Assembly (NCBI RefSeq): GCF_017355405.1
Contig: NZ_CP061177.1
Coordinates: 1,657,001-1,721,000 of the forward strand
Origin: Roseomonas haemaphysalidis
GTDB lineage: Bacteria; Pseudomonadota; Alphaproteobacteria; Acetobacterales; Acetobacteraceae
Direction: 5' to 3'
Length of the DNA: 64,000 nucleotides
A program made the translations under genes and the position numbers. The notes beneath the pieces are model-generated. The model was not told the DNA's origin. It searched no databases and worked only from the letters and a program-made list of their open reading frames with translations. Shown one piece after another: positions 42,489-51,542 of the stretch. The stretch's first letter is position 1; each line of letters opens with the position of its first letter.

Positions 42489-42664
42489 GCGGGCTTTCCT
42501 TCCACCGCGCGGCGGCATGATCGACCCCGAAAGGGCTGGTTGTGGAAATATCATGCCCCGATTGCCGCCGCGCCAGCTAAAACAGGCACGGTTTCTCCCC
42601 GGATCGCGGTCTAGCCTCCTTTCAAGAATAAACGGCGCCGTGTGCCGCGACGGGAGTGGAAGCG

Positions 42665-44752
42665 ATGGGGTCCTTGTCAGCCAACATGCCACGCGTGGCG
42701 GGCGAAAGCCGCGTCGCGCCGGACTGGCGCCGCGTCGCCTATCTGCTGCACGTATCCCGCGCGCTGGACGCGCTGGAAGAGAAGACCCTCGTTCCTGAAA
42801 AGAAGGTTCTCTACCAGTTTTCCGCCCGCGGGCACGACATGGCGCAGATCCTGCTCGGCCTCGGGCTCGACCATCGGCATGACGCCGCCTGCGGCTACTA
42901 CCGCTCCCGCCCCATGCTGCTGGCGCTCGGCGTGGCGGTCGAGGACGCGCTGGGCTCCTCCATGGCGCGGGCCGGCGGCTATTCGGACGGGCGCGACATC
43001 GGCGTGGTGTTCAACTACCCGAACCGGCAGGGTGCCTCGGCGCTGCCCATGTGCGGCGGGGTGGGGGCGCAGTACACCCCCACCGTCGGCTGGGCGCAGG
43101 CGGTGGAATACCACCGCACCGTGCTGCGCGATGCCAGCTACGAGGGCGCCATCGGCGTGGTGCTGGGCGGCGACGCCTCGGTCGCCAGCAATGGCTTCTG
43201 GGCGGCGCTGACGGCGGCGACCACGCAGAAGCTGCCCGTGCTCTTCTACATCGAGGACAATGGCTACGGCATTTCCGTGCCCGGGCATTTCCAGACCCCG
43301 GGTGCCGACATCGCCGCCAACCTGGCCAGCTTCGGCAACCTGCATGTGCTGTCCGGCGACGGCACCGAGCCGGCGGAGGCGGCGGCGCTGATTGCCGCGG
43401 CGCAGGCGCATGTGCGCGGGCGCCAGGGGCCCTGCCTCTTGCGGCTGCGCGTGCCGCGTCTGCAAGGCCACAGCTTCCAGGACACCCAGGCCTACAAGCC
43501 GGCCGAGCTGGTGGCCGAGGAATGGGCGCGCGACCCGCTGCCGAAGCTGCGCGCCCAGCTGGTGCCGGCGTTGATGTCCGGCGCCGAGTGGGACGCCCTG
43601 GCCGCCGAGGCCGCCGCCGCCGTGGAAGCGGCACGCGAGGCGGCGGAGCGCCGCCCGGTGGCCGCGCCCGAGACAGTGCTGCGCCACGTCTTCGCCGAAG
43701 GCGAGGCGCCGGTGCTGGGCGGCCTGCGCGCCGCCGGCATCGCGCCCCGCGCGACGGACACCGCACCCAGGCCCGAGGGCGCGCGCATCAACATGGTCAC
43801 CGCCATCCGCCGCACGCTGGAGCACGAGCTGGATACCAACCCGCGCGTGCTGCTGTTCGGCGAGGATATCGGCCCCAAGGGCGGCGTGCACGCCGTGACG
43901 CTCGGGCTGCAGGAGAAGTTCGGCGAAAGCCGTGTGTTCGACACCAGCCTGTCGGAGGAAGGCATCGTCGGCCGTGCCGTGGGCATGGCGATGGCCGGGC
44001 TGATGCCGGTGCCGGAAATCCAGTTCCGCAAGTATGCCGACCCGGCGACGGAGCAGATCAACGACTGCGGCACGCTGCGCTGGCGCACCAACAACCGCTT
44101 CGCGGCGCCCATGGTGCTGCGCATGCCGGTTGGCTTCTTCAAATGCGGCGACCCCTGGCACAGCCAGACCAACGAGGTGCAGTTCGTCCACGCGCCCGGC
44201 TGGCGCGTCGCCGTCCCCTCCAACGCCGAAGATGCGGTGGGCCTCTTGCGCACGGCACTGCGGGGCGACGACCCGACCATGTTCCTGGAGCACCGCGCCA
44301 TGCTGGACACCGCCTGGGCGCGGCGTCCTTACCCCGGCGATGACTACGCCATCCCCTTCGGCAGCGCGCGCACCACCGTGTCGGGCGACGCGATCACGGT
44401 CGTCACCTGGGGGGCCATGGTGGAGCGCTGCGAAGAGGCGGCGCGCCTCAGCGGCCATTCCGTGGAGGTGATCGACCTGCGCACGCTGATGCCGTGGGAC
44501 AGCGCGGCGGTGCTGGCTTCCGTGGCGCGCACGCATCGCTGCCTGATCGTGCATGAGGACCTGCGCACTGGCGGCTTCGGCGCCGAGATCGCCGCCGTGG
44601 TGGCGGACGAGGCCTTCATGCAGCTGGACGCACCCGTGGCGCGGCTCGCCATGCCGGATATCCCCAGCCCGCACAACCCGGTGCTGCTGGACCACGTGGT
44701 GCCTTCGGTCGTCCGCATCCGCGAGAAGATCGACGCGCTGGTGGCCTTCTGA
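42665..44752 (+). CDS. fused alpha/beta E1 component of a 2-oxoacid (branched-chain-type) dehydrogenase
   Basis: The 695-residue single-chain E1 decarboxylase is a fusion. The N-terminal half is E1 alpha-like, with the thiamine-diphosphate region VVLGGDASVASNGFWAAL and IEDNGYGISVPG. The C-terminal half, from about 375, is E1 beta-like, with RVLLFGEDIGPKGGVH, VFDTSLSEEGIVGRAVGMA, VPEIQFRKYADPATEQI and VIDLRTLMPWD. Branched-chain 2-oxoacids are the best guess for substrates. The ATG at 42665 has GGGAG eight bases upstream. The stop overlaps the E2 start (TGATGATG). Confidence 0.9.
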   Translation: MGSLSANMPRVAGESRVAPDWRRVAYLLHVSRALDALEEKTLVPEKKVLYQFSARGHDMAQILLGLGLDHRHDAACGYYRSRPMLLALGVAVEDALGSSMARAGGYSDGRDIGVVFNYPNRQGASALPMCGGVGAQYTPTVGWAQAVEYHRTVLRDASYEGAIGVVLGGDASVASNGFWAALTAATTQKLPVLFYIEDNGYGISVPGHFQTPGADIAANLASFGNLHVLSGDGTEPAEAAALIAAAQAHVRGRQGPCLLRLRVPRLQGHSFQDTQAYKPAELVAEEWARDPLPKLRAQLVPALMSGAEWDALAAEAAAAVEAAREAAERRPVAAPETVLRHVFAEGEAPVLGGLRAAGIAPRATDTAPRPEGARINMVTAIRRTLEHELDTNPRVLLFGEDIGPKGGVHAVTLGLQEKFGESRVFDTSLSEEGIVGRAVGMAMAGLMPVPEIQFRKYADPATEQINDCGTLRWRTNNRFAAPMVLRMPVGFFKCGDPWHSQTNEVQFVHAPGWRVAVPSNAEDAVGLLRTALRGDDPTMFLEHRAMLDTAWARRPYPGDDYAIPFGSARTTVSGDAITVVTWGAMVERCEEAARLSGHSVEVIDLRTLMPWDSAAVLASVARTHRCLIVHEDLRTGGFGAEIAAVVADEAFMQLDAPVARLAMPDIPSPHNPVLLDHVVPSVVRIREKIDALVAF

Positions 44753-45903
44753 TGATGACCGAGGTCCTGTCCCCCTTGTCGCAGGAAGGCACCACGGCGG
44801 CCATCCGCACCTGGTTCAAGGCGGTGGGCGACCGCGTGGCGGAAGGCGAGCCGCTTTTGGAGCTGGAAACTGACAAGGTGGCCATGGAAGTCGCCGCCCC
44901 CGCCAGCGGCGTGCTGGCCGCCATCCTGGTGGCGGCGGGCGACGTGCAGCCCGGCGCGCTGCTCGGGCACATCACGCCGGGCGAGGCCGCCACGCCGCCG
45001 CGGCCGGCCGTTGTGCCGCCCCCGGCCGCCGCCCTGGCGGACCCGGAGCACCGCCTGTCCCCCGCCGTGCGCAAGCTGGTGAGCGAAAGCGGCATCGACC
45101 CCGCCGGGCTGCCCGGCACCGGCAAGGACGGCCGCCTGACGCGGGACGACGTGGTGCGCGCGCTGCAGGCCCGCGCCACCCCCGCCATGCCGCCGCAGCC
45201 GAGTGCCGGCAGCACCAGCATCCCGCACAGCCCGATGCGCCGGCGCATCGCCGAGCATATGGCGCATTCGGTGGCCACCGCGCCGCATGTGACGGCGTTG
45301 TTCGAGGCCGATTTTTCCGCGATCATCGCGCATCGGGCGGCCAACAAGGCCGGGTTCGCCGCGCAGGGCGTCAACCTGACCTTCACTGCCTATTTCATCG
45401 CGGCCAGCGTGGCGGCGATGCAGGCCGCGCCCACCGTCAACAGCCGCTGGCATGACGACCGGCTGGAAGTGTTTTCCGCCGTCAACATCGGCATCGGCAC
45501 GGCGCTGGGCGATCAGGGGCTGGTAGTGCCCGTGATCCATGCGGCCCAATCGCTGTCGCTGCTCGGCATCGCGCAGACGTTGCAGGCGGTGACACAGCGC
45601 GCCCGCACCGGCACCCTGGCGCCGGAGGACGTGCGCGGCGGCACCTTCACCATCTCCAACCACGGCACCTCCGGCTCGCTGCTGGCGGCGCCGGTGATCA
45701 TCAACCAGCCGCAATCGGCCATCCTCGGCATCGGCAAGGTGGAGAAGCGTGTGGTGGTGCGCGAGGTGGCCGGCGGCGACGCGATGCTGATCCGGCCGAT
45801 GAGCTTTGTTTCGCTGACCATCGACCACCGCGTCATCGACGGCGCGCAAACCAACGCTTGGCTGACGCGCTTCGTGGACACGCTGGAGAACTGGCCGGCC
45901 TGA
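44752..45903 (+). CDS. dihydrolipoamide acyltransferase (E2) of a 2-oxoacid dehydrogenase
   Basis: The 383-residue E2 has one lipoyl domain with the lipoylated Lys42 in ELETDKVAMEV, a Pro/Ala linker, a peripheral-subunit-binding domain (SPAVRKLVSESGIDP, then GTGKDGRLTRDDVVRAL), a second linker and the acyltransferase core with TFTISNHGTSGS and SLTIDHRVIDGA. It takes the acyl group from the fused E1 and passes it to CoA. No lipoamide dehydrogenase (E3) gene follows; the next gene is convergent with it. Confidence 0.94.
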   Translation: MMTEVLSPLSQEGTTAAIRTWFKAVGDRVAEGEPLLELETDKVAMEVAAPASGVLAAILVAAGDVQPGALLGHITPGEAATPPRPAVVPPPAAALADPEHRLSPAVRKLVSESGIDPAGLPGTGKDGRLTRDDVVRALQARATPAMPPQPSAGSTSIPHSPMRRRIAEHMAHSVATAPHVTALFEADFSAIIAHRAANKAGFAAQGVNLTFTAYFIAASVAAMQAAPTVNSRWHDDRLEVFSAVNIGIGTALGDQGLVVPVIHAAQSLSLLGIAQTLQAVTQRARTGTLAPEDVRGGTFTISNHGTSGSLLAAPVIINQPQSAILGIGKVEKRVVVREVAGGDAMLIRPMSFVSLTIDHRVIDGAQTNAWLTRFVDTLENWPA

Positions 45904-46866
45904 CTACTGCTTCTCGATGCCGGCCTGGGTCACGACCGCCTGCCACTTCGCCACCTCGGCCCGCACGAAGTCCTGCGCGGCTTCCGGCGTGGTGCCCACG
46001 GGGGTGGCGCCCAGCGCCGCCATGCGCTCCAGCACGGAGGGTTGCTTCAGCTGCGCGACCGCATCGGTGCTGATCCTGGCCGCGATCGGCGCCGGCAAGC
46101 CGGCGGGGCCGATGACGGCACCCCAGGTGGCGGCCTCGAAGCCCGGCAGGCCGGCTTCGGCCACGGTGGGCAGCTCGGGCAGGATCGGCAGGCGTTGCGC
46201 CGCGGTGGTGGCCAGCGCCTTCAGCTTGCCGGACTGCACGTGCCCCAGCACGGCGGGCAGGGTATCGAACATCACGTCCACCCGGCCGCCGATCAGGTCG
46301 GGATGCGCGGCGGTGGAGCCGCGATAAGGCACGTTGAGCATGGCCGCGCCGGTGCGGTGCGCGAACATCTCGGCCGCCAGGTGCACGGCGCCGCCGGTGT
46401 TGGCGAAGCTGACCTGGCCGGGGCGGCTTTTCACCATCGCCACCAGCTCCTGCACCGTTCCGGCCTGGAAGTCGGGTGCCGCCACCAGCACCAGGGGCAC
46501 CGAATAGATGATGCTGAGCACGGAGAAGTCGCGCAGCGTATCGAAGGGCGTGGTGTAGAGCGCGGCGTTGACGGCATGGTTGACGGATACGAAGCCGAGC
46601 GTGGTGCCGTCCGGTGCCGCCTTGGCCACCGCGTCGCTGCCGACGATGCCGTTGGCGCCGGTGCGGTTTTCCACGACCACCGACTGCTTCCACAGCGGCG
46701 TCAGCTTTTCCGCCAGCAGGCGGGCCGCGATGTCGGAGGCACCGCCCGGCGAATAGGGCACGATGATGCGCACCGTCTGGCCGGGAAAGCCGCCCTGGGC
46801 GCGTGCGACGCGTGGCAGGGCCAGGGCGAGGGGCGCGAGCAGGGTCGCGCGGCGGGTGGTGTTCAT
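45904..46866 (-). CDS. tripartite tricarboxylate transporter-type binding protein (Bug/TctC family)
   Basis: The 320-residue periplasmic binding protein has an N-terminal leader with a twin-arginine-like start (MNTTRRATLLAPLALALPRVARA) and Bug-family motifs VRIIVPYSPGGASDIAARLLAEKL, here read in its two halves, ENRTGANGIVGSDAVAKA and NVPYRGSTAAHPDLIGG. No TctA or TctB membrane genes accompany it, a common situation for these proteins. The ligand is unknown. The ATG at 46866 begins at the leader; upstream in-frame codons are non-coding in character. Confidence 0.9.
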   Translation of the reverse strand: MNTTRRATLLAPLALALPRVARAQGGFPGQTVRIIVPYSPGGASDIAARLLAEKLTPLWKQSVVVENRTGANGIVGSDAVAKAAPDGTTLGFVSVNHAVNAALYTTPFDTLRDFSVLSIIYSVPLVLVAAPDFQAGTVQELVAMVKSRPGQVSFANTGGAVHLAAEMFAHRTGAAMLNVPYRGSTAAHPDLIGGRVDVMFDTLPAVLGHVQSGKLKALATTAAQRLPILPELPTVAEAGLPGFEAATWGAVIGPAGLPAPIAARISTDAVAQLKQPSVLERMAALGATPVGTTPEAAQDFVRAEVAKWQAVVTQAGIEKQ

Positions 46867-46967
46867 GGAGCTGGGTTCTTCTTGCTTGGACGTCCTCCGG
46901 CAGCCGCGGCCGCCGTCAGATGGCGAGAAGTTCATCCCACTTGGTGATACTCTGCAATAGCAGTCTT

Positions 46968-46996
46968 CCGGGCCAGGGGGCCTGCCCCTGGCCCGG
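46968..46996 (-). terminator. strong hairpin downstream of the PEP-CTERM gene
   Basis: A perfect 12-base stem, CCGGGCCAGGGG (46968-46979) with CCCCTGGCCCGG (46985-46996), lies just after the PEP-CTERM gene stop. It has no T-run, so it may act as a transcript end-stabiliser rather than an intrinsic terminator. Confidence 0.45.
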
Positions 46997-47005
46997 ATGC
47001 CGGTG

Positions 47006-47818
47006 TCAGCCGGCCTTGCGGCGGCGGACAAAGGCGAGGCCAGCCAGGCCGACGCCGATCAACGCCATGGACGACGGCTCCGGAACCGCCAAGGCGCGGG
47101 TTTCGAAGTTGAACGTCGTGGTCGTGCCCGCGACGGTATAGGACACGAGGTCCACGGCGCCGGCGAAGCTGCCGTCCCAACCGGACCCGATGCCGATGCT
47201 CAGCCCCGTGACGGTGAGGCCGGGCAGCAGCGCCGCCCAGTCGGCCGCCGTGCGGTTGTAGTTGCTGAAGGAATCGGGCAGCGAGCCGGTGGCCCAGATC
47301 TTCTGCTGCCCGGCCGTGCCGATCACGTCGACCGAAGTCCAGGAACCGACCGGCGCGACGGTCTGGCCGTTGTAGACGCCCTCATACACCAGGTAGCCGC
47401 TGCGCGTGCCGTCGGTCACGGACAGCCGCAATGCGGGGTGATAATGGCCCGAGGCGGTGCTGGAGGCGGCGCGCAGCCAGTCATAGGACAGCGCCGAAAG
47501 GTCCGACAGGCGGAACTGGTTGGCGGTGGAGAAGTAGTACTCGAAATCGGCCTTGGCATTGGCGTTGGCCGGGCCGGCGAAGGCCAGCGATCCGTTGCCC
47601 GCGTGCGCATAGGTGCCGGTGATGCCGACGCTGCCGCCGGCGCGGACATTGTTGGCGAACCAGGTATCGGCCGCGAAGCCGGGGCCCATGGCGTTGGACG
47701 GACCGTTGTTGCTGAACACGCCGGCCGGGTTGGTGACGATGACATCGGCCATGGCGGCGCCGGAGGTCAGCAGCATCGCCGACAGGCCGATGGTGCACAG
47801 CAGATTCTTGATCGACAT
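47006..47818 (-). CDS. PEP-CTERM sorting-domain protein
   Basis: The 270-residue exported protein has a signal peptide (about 1-24, cleaved near AAMA) and a C-terminal PEP-CTERM tag: VPEPSSM, a hydrophobic helix ALIGVGLAGLAFV and the basic tail RRRKAG. The body is rich in Gly, Ser, Thr and aromatic residues, of beta-sandwich look, and is not a family I can name. PEP-CTERM proteins are processed by an exosortase and are linked to exopolysaccharide. No exosortase gene is in the window. The coding sequence has a lower GC look than its neighbours. Confidence 0.88.
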   Translation of the reverse strand: MSIKNLLCTIGLSAMLLTSGAAMADVIVTNPAGVFSNNGPSNAMGPGFAADTWFANNVRAGGSVGITGTYAHAGNGSLAFAGPANANAKADFEYYFSTANQFRLSDLSALSYDWLRAASSTASGHYHPALRLSVTDGTRSGYLVYEGVYNGQTVAPVGSWTSVDVIGTAGQQKIWATGSLPDSFSNYNRTAADWAALLPGLTVTGLSIGIGSGWDGSFAGAVDLVSYTVAGTTTTFNFETRALAVPEPSSMALIGVGLAGLAFVRRRKAG

Positions 47819-47960
47819 GGACGTTCCGCTTCAGGAGAGAAGCCAGGCAGAGCAATTATTATGCCGAGAGCGGAATGTTCATATTTTCAGAAACTTATCT
47901 GCGGTTGCGAAATCAGGAATTTCTGAGGCGTAAGATCTTCCGACATTCGACCCCTCCGCG

Positions 47961-48686
47961 TCAGCGCGCAGCGACGCCCCGCATGCCCAGGTAGGACTCG
48001 ATCACCCGCCGGTCCGCCTGCAAGGCCGCCGGCTCGCCTTCCAGCATGACGCTGCCGTTTTCCAGCACGTAGCCATAGTCGGCGATGGCCAGCGCCGCCC
48101 GGGCGTTCTGCTCCACCAGCAGGATGGAGGTGCCGTTGTCTCGCAACCGCGCGGCCGTGCCCAGGATCTCCCGCACGATCAGCGGCGCGAGGCCGAGGCT
48201 CGGCTCGTCCAGCATCAGCAGCTCCGGCTCGCCCATCAGGGCGCGGGCCATGGCCAGCATCTGCCGCTCGCCGCCCGACAGCGTGCCGGCCAGTTGCCGG
48301 CGGCGTTCCTGCAAGCGTGGGAACAGCGCGAACATCTCGCGCAGCATCGGCTCCGGGCTGCCGGCGCGGCGCAGGCGGAAGCGGCCCAGGCGGAGGTTGT
48401 CCTCCACCGTCATGGTGGTGAAGAGTTCCCGTTTCTCGGGCACCAGGCTGATGCCGGCGGCAACCCGCGTTTCGGCGCCGAGGCCGGCCAGGTCGCGGTC
48501 CCGGAAGCGGAAGCGTCCTTCGGCCGGCACCACGCCCATCACCGCATTGAGCAGCGACGACTTGCCGGCGCCGTTGGCACCCAGGATGGTGACGATGGCG
48601 CCCTTGGGCACCGTCACCGAGACGTCCGATACCGCCAGAATGGCGTCGTAATGCACCGTGGCGCCGGACACGCTCAGGATGCTCAC
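47961..48686 (-). CDS. livF: branched-chain amino acid-type ABC transporter ATPase
   Basis: The 241-residue LivF-like ATPase has Walker A GANGAGKSS, the signature LSGGERQMLAMARAL, Walker B LLMLDEPSLGLAP and the switch region LVEQNARAALAIADYGYVLENG, which is typical of LivF. The GTG start overlaps the stop of the livM-livG fusion (GTGA, 48683-48686). It is the last gene of the operon livK - livH - livMG - livF. Confidence 0.94.
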   Translation of the reverse strand: MSILSVSGATVHYDAILAVSDVSVTVPKGAIVTILGANGAGKSSLLNAVMGVVPAEGRFRFRDRDLAGLGAETRVAAGISLVPEKRELFTTMTVEDNLRLGRFRLRRAGSPEPMLREMFALFPRLQERRRQLAGTLSGGERQMLAMARALMGEPELLMLDEPSLGLAPLIVREILGTAARLRDNGTSILLVEQNARAALAIADYGYVLENGSVMLEGEPAALQADRRVIESYLGMRGVAAR

Positions 48687-50473
48687 GCAGCCGTCCCCAG
48701 ATAGGCGTCGATGACGGCCGGGTTGGCCTGGATCTCGCGCGGGCGGCCCTGCGCCAGCTCGGCACCGAAGTTCATCACCACCAGCCGGTCGGTCAGGTTC
48801 ATCACGAAGTCCATGTCGTGCTCGACCAGCAGGATGGTCATGCCCTCGGCCCGCAGCCGGTCCAGCAGCTTGGCCAGCGCCGCCTTTTCCAGGTGGCGCA
48901 GCCCGGCCGCCGGCTCGTCCAGCAGCAGCAGCACGGGGTCGAGGCAGAGCGCGCGGGCGATCTCCACCAGCCGCTGCTGGCCCAGCGACAACTCATCCGC
49001 CACCAGATGCGCCACGTGGGCGAGGCCGACGCGATGCAGCTGCTGCCAGGCGAGGGCGAAGATCCGCGCCTCCTCCGCCCGGTCCAGCAGCAGGGCGGCG
49101 TGCGCGGCACCCGCGTGGCCGCGCAGGTGGGCGCCGATGGCCACGTTGTCCAGCACGGTCATGCCATGCACCAGCTTGACGTGCTGGAAGGTGCGGGCGA
49201 CGCCGCGGCCCGCGATGGCGCGCGCGCTGTGGCCGCCGATCGGCTGGCCCAGCAGCGTGACCGCGCCGCCACTGGCGGCCAGCACGCCGGTCAGCAGGTT
49301 GAAGGTGGTGCTCTTGCCGGCGCCGTTGGGGCCGATCAGCCCCACCACCTCGCCGGCGTTGAGCGCGAAGCCGATGCCGTCCACCGCCACCAGCCCGCCG
49401 AAGCGCTTGGTCAGCGCGCTGGCGCGCAGCACCTCGCTGCCGCGGGCGGGCTGCGCGCGGGGCGGCAGGGCGGGAGCCTCGGCCGGCGGCGGCACGGGCG
49501 CGGGGGCGGGGGCCGGCAGCAGGCGGGCGGCGAGGCGCGCCAAGTGCGGCCAGATGCCGCGCGGCGAGAACTGCAGCAGCAGGATCAGCAGCCCACCGAA
49601 GACGATGGTCTCGAAGTTGCCCTGGGCGTTCAGCAGCCAGGGCAGGAAGCTCTGCAACTGGTCGCGCAAAAGCGTGACGATGGCCGCCCCCAGCAGCGCC
49701 CCGCCGATGTTGTGCACGCCGCCGGCGACCGCCATCAGCAGGTAGTCGATGCTCATGGTGATGCCGAAGGGCGAGGGGTTCACCGTGCGCTGCATGTGCG
49801 CGTAGAGCCAGCCCGACAGCCCCGCCAGCAGCGCCGCGTAGACAAAGGCCAGGATGCGCGCGCGGTGCGTGTTCACGCCGAAGGATTCGGCGGCCAGCGC
49901 GCCGCCGCGCAGCGCCCGCACGGCGCGGCCGGTGCGGCTGTCCAGCAAATTGCGGGTCAGCAGGATGGCCAGCACCACGAAGCCCAGCACCAGGAAGTAG
50001 AAGGCCAGCGGCTGCCCGAAGTCGATGCCCGGCAGGCGGATGGGCGGGATGCCGCTGATGCCGTCGTTGCGCGCGAAGAAGTCCAGGTTGCCGACGAGAT
50101 AGAAGAAGCTGACGTTCCAGGCGATGGTGGCGATGGCCAGGTAATGCCCCCGCAGCCGCAGCGTGACAGCGCCGATGGCCCAGGCCAGCGCCCCGGAAAT
50201 CGCCAGCGCCACCGGCAGCGTCGCCCAGGGCGAGACGCCGTAGCGGGTCGTCAGGATGGCGGTGGCATAGGCGCCGAAGCCCGCGAACATCGCCTGCCCG
50301 AAGGAGGTGAGGCCGGCGACGCCCACCAGCACCACCAGCCCCAGCGCCACCAGCGACGACAGGCCGATGTAGCTGAGCAGCGTGACCCAGAAGGGCGGAA
50401 AGCCCGGCAGCAGCGGCGCCACGACCGCGAGCAGCAGCGCGAGGCCGGCGAGGATGCGGTGCGCGGGGGTCAT
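48683..50473 (-). CDS. livMG: fused LivM permease - LivG ATPase of a branched-chain-type ABC transporter
   Basis: One 596-residue chain carries a LivM-type permease (about 1-310; GLTSFGQAMFAGFGAYATAI, YLAIATIAWN, SIDYLLMAVAGGVHNIGGAL) and a LivG-type ATPase (about 347-596; Walker A GPNGAGKST at 381, signature LSLGQQRLVEIARAL, Walker B LLLLDEPAAGL). Between them lies a Pro/Ala-rich linker at about 318-345. Separate genes are the usual state. The ATG at 50473 overlaps the livH stop (ATGA). Context with a TetR site shared with paa genes suggests an aromatic-acid-related substrate, which is inference. Confidence 0.92.
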   Translation of the reverse strand: MTPAHRILAGLALLLAVVAPLLPGFPPFWVTLLSYIGLSSLVALGLVVLVGVAGLTSFGQAMFAGFGAYATAILTTRYGVSPWATLPVALAISGALAWAIGAVTLRLRGHYLAIATIAWNVSFFYLVGNLDFFARNDGISGIPPIRLPGIDFGQPLAFYFLVLGFVVLAILLTRNLLDSRTGRAVRALRGGALAAESFGVNTHRARILAFVYAALLAGLSGWLYAHMQRTVNPSPFGITMSIDYLLMAVAGGVHNIGGALLGAAIVTLLRDQLQSFLPWLLNAQGNFETIVFGGLLILLLQFSPRGIWPHLARLAARLLPAPAPAPVPPPAEAPALPPRAQPARGSEVLRASALTKRFGGLVAVDGIGFALNAGEVVGLIGPNGAGKSTTFNLLTGVLAASGGAVTLLGQPIGGHSARAIAGRGVARTFQHVKLVHGMTVLDNVAIGAHLRGHAGAAHAALLLDRAEEARIFALAWQQLHRVGLAHVAHLVADELSLGQQRLVEIARALCLDPVLLLLDEPAAGLRHLEKAALAKLLDRLRAEGMTILLVEHDMDFVMNLTDRLVVMNFGAELAQGRPREIQANPAVIDAYLGTAA

Positions 50474-51513
50474 TCCTCGCCCTCGTCCACCATCACCGGC
50501 GTGCGCCAGGACCGCCACAAAAGCACCGGGATGATGATCATGAACACCAGCACCTCCTTGAAGGCGCTGGCGTGAAAGGCGGCGAAGCTTTCCACCAGCC
50601 CGATCAGCACCGCGCCCGCGGCGGCCAGCGGATAGCTGACCAGGCCGCCGATCACGGCGGCGACGAAGCCCTTGAGCGCGATCAGGAAACCGGTGTCGTA
50701 GTAGATGGTGGTGACCGCCGAGATCAGCACGCCCGCCAGCGCGCCGATCAGCGCCGCCAGCGAAAAGGCGATGTGGCCGCACAGCACGGGCGAGACGGCG
50801 ACCAGCCGCGCGCCCAGCCGGTTGACCGCCGTGGCGCGCAGCGCCTTGCCCAGCAGCGTGCGTTCGAAGAACAGGAACAATGCGACGATCAGCCCCCCCG
50901 TCACCGCCAGGATGACCAGCGACTGGCCGGTGACGAACAGCGGCCCGACCTCCAGGCTGACATCGGCCAGCGATGTGGTGCGCGAGCCCTCGGCGCCGAA
51001 GAACACCAGCCCCAGCCCCTGCAGCGCCAGATGCAGCGCGACGGAGACGATCAGCAGCACCAGCACGCTGCTGTCGGCCATCGGGCGGTACACGACGTCA
51101 TAGAGATAGGGGCCCATGGGCACGACGATGGCCAGCGCCAGCAGCACGCGGGCGAGTTGCGGCAGCGGGTATTGCAGGCTGGCCCAGGCCAGCACCGCCA
51201 CCAGCAGTGGCAGCAGCAGCGAGGTCGCGACCTGCAGTGCCAGGCCGCGCACCGTGGCATGGCGCCGCGCGGCCCAGAGGCGGCTGGCGCAGGAAGCGGC
51301 GCCGAGCAGCAGCAGCAGCCACACCGTGCCGGGCAGCGCGCCGGTTTCCAGAGCGGCCAGCGTCAAAGCGCCAAAGGCGACGAATTCGCCGATCGGCACC
51401 AGCACCACGCGCGTGACGGTGAAGACGATCACCAGCGCCAGGGCGAGCAGCCCGTAGATGGCACCGTTGACGATGCCATCCTGGACCAGGACCAGAAGGA
51501 TGGAGAGATCCAC
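50470..51513 (-). CDS. livH: branched-chain-type ABC transporter permease LivH
   Basis: The 347-residue permease is the LivH partner of the fused LivMG. It begins QDGIVNGAIYGLLALALVIVF and has VVLVPIGEFVAFGALTLA, YRPMADSSVLVLLI and GFVAAVIGGLVSYPLAAAGA, all recognisable LivH segments. The start is GTG with GGGGGCGG upstream. At nearly 350 residues it is longer than the usual 290-310, with the additional stretch around residues 75-110 forming an extra hydrophobic region. Confidence 0.93.
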   Translation of the reverse strand: MDLSILLVLVQDGIVNGAIYGLLALALVIVFTVTRVVLVPIGEFVAFGALTLAALETGALPGTVWLLLLLGAASCASRLWAARRHATVRGLALQVATSLLLPLLVAVLAWASLQYPLPQLARVLLALAIVVPMGPYLYDVVYRPMADSSVLVLLIVSVALHLALQGLGLVFFGAEGSRTTSLADVSLEVGPLFVTGQSLVILAVTGGLIVALFLFFERTLLGKALRATAVNRLGARLVAVSPVLCGHIAFSLAALIGALAGVLISAVTTIYYDTGFLIALKGFVAAVIGGLVSYPLAAAGAVLIGLVESFAAFHASAFKEVLVFMIIIPVLLWRSWRTPVMVDEGEE

Positions 51514-51542
51514 TTACCGCCCCCGGCGCAATGACGCGGCGG

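Noticed and set aside
48683..50782. Extension of the livM-livG fusion frame upstream of 50473
   Set aside because: The upstream part is antisense-like shadow of livH in another frame. The ATG at 50473 overlaps the livH stop as ATGA, the normal coupling in this operon.
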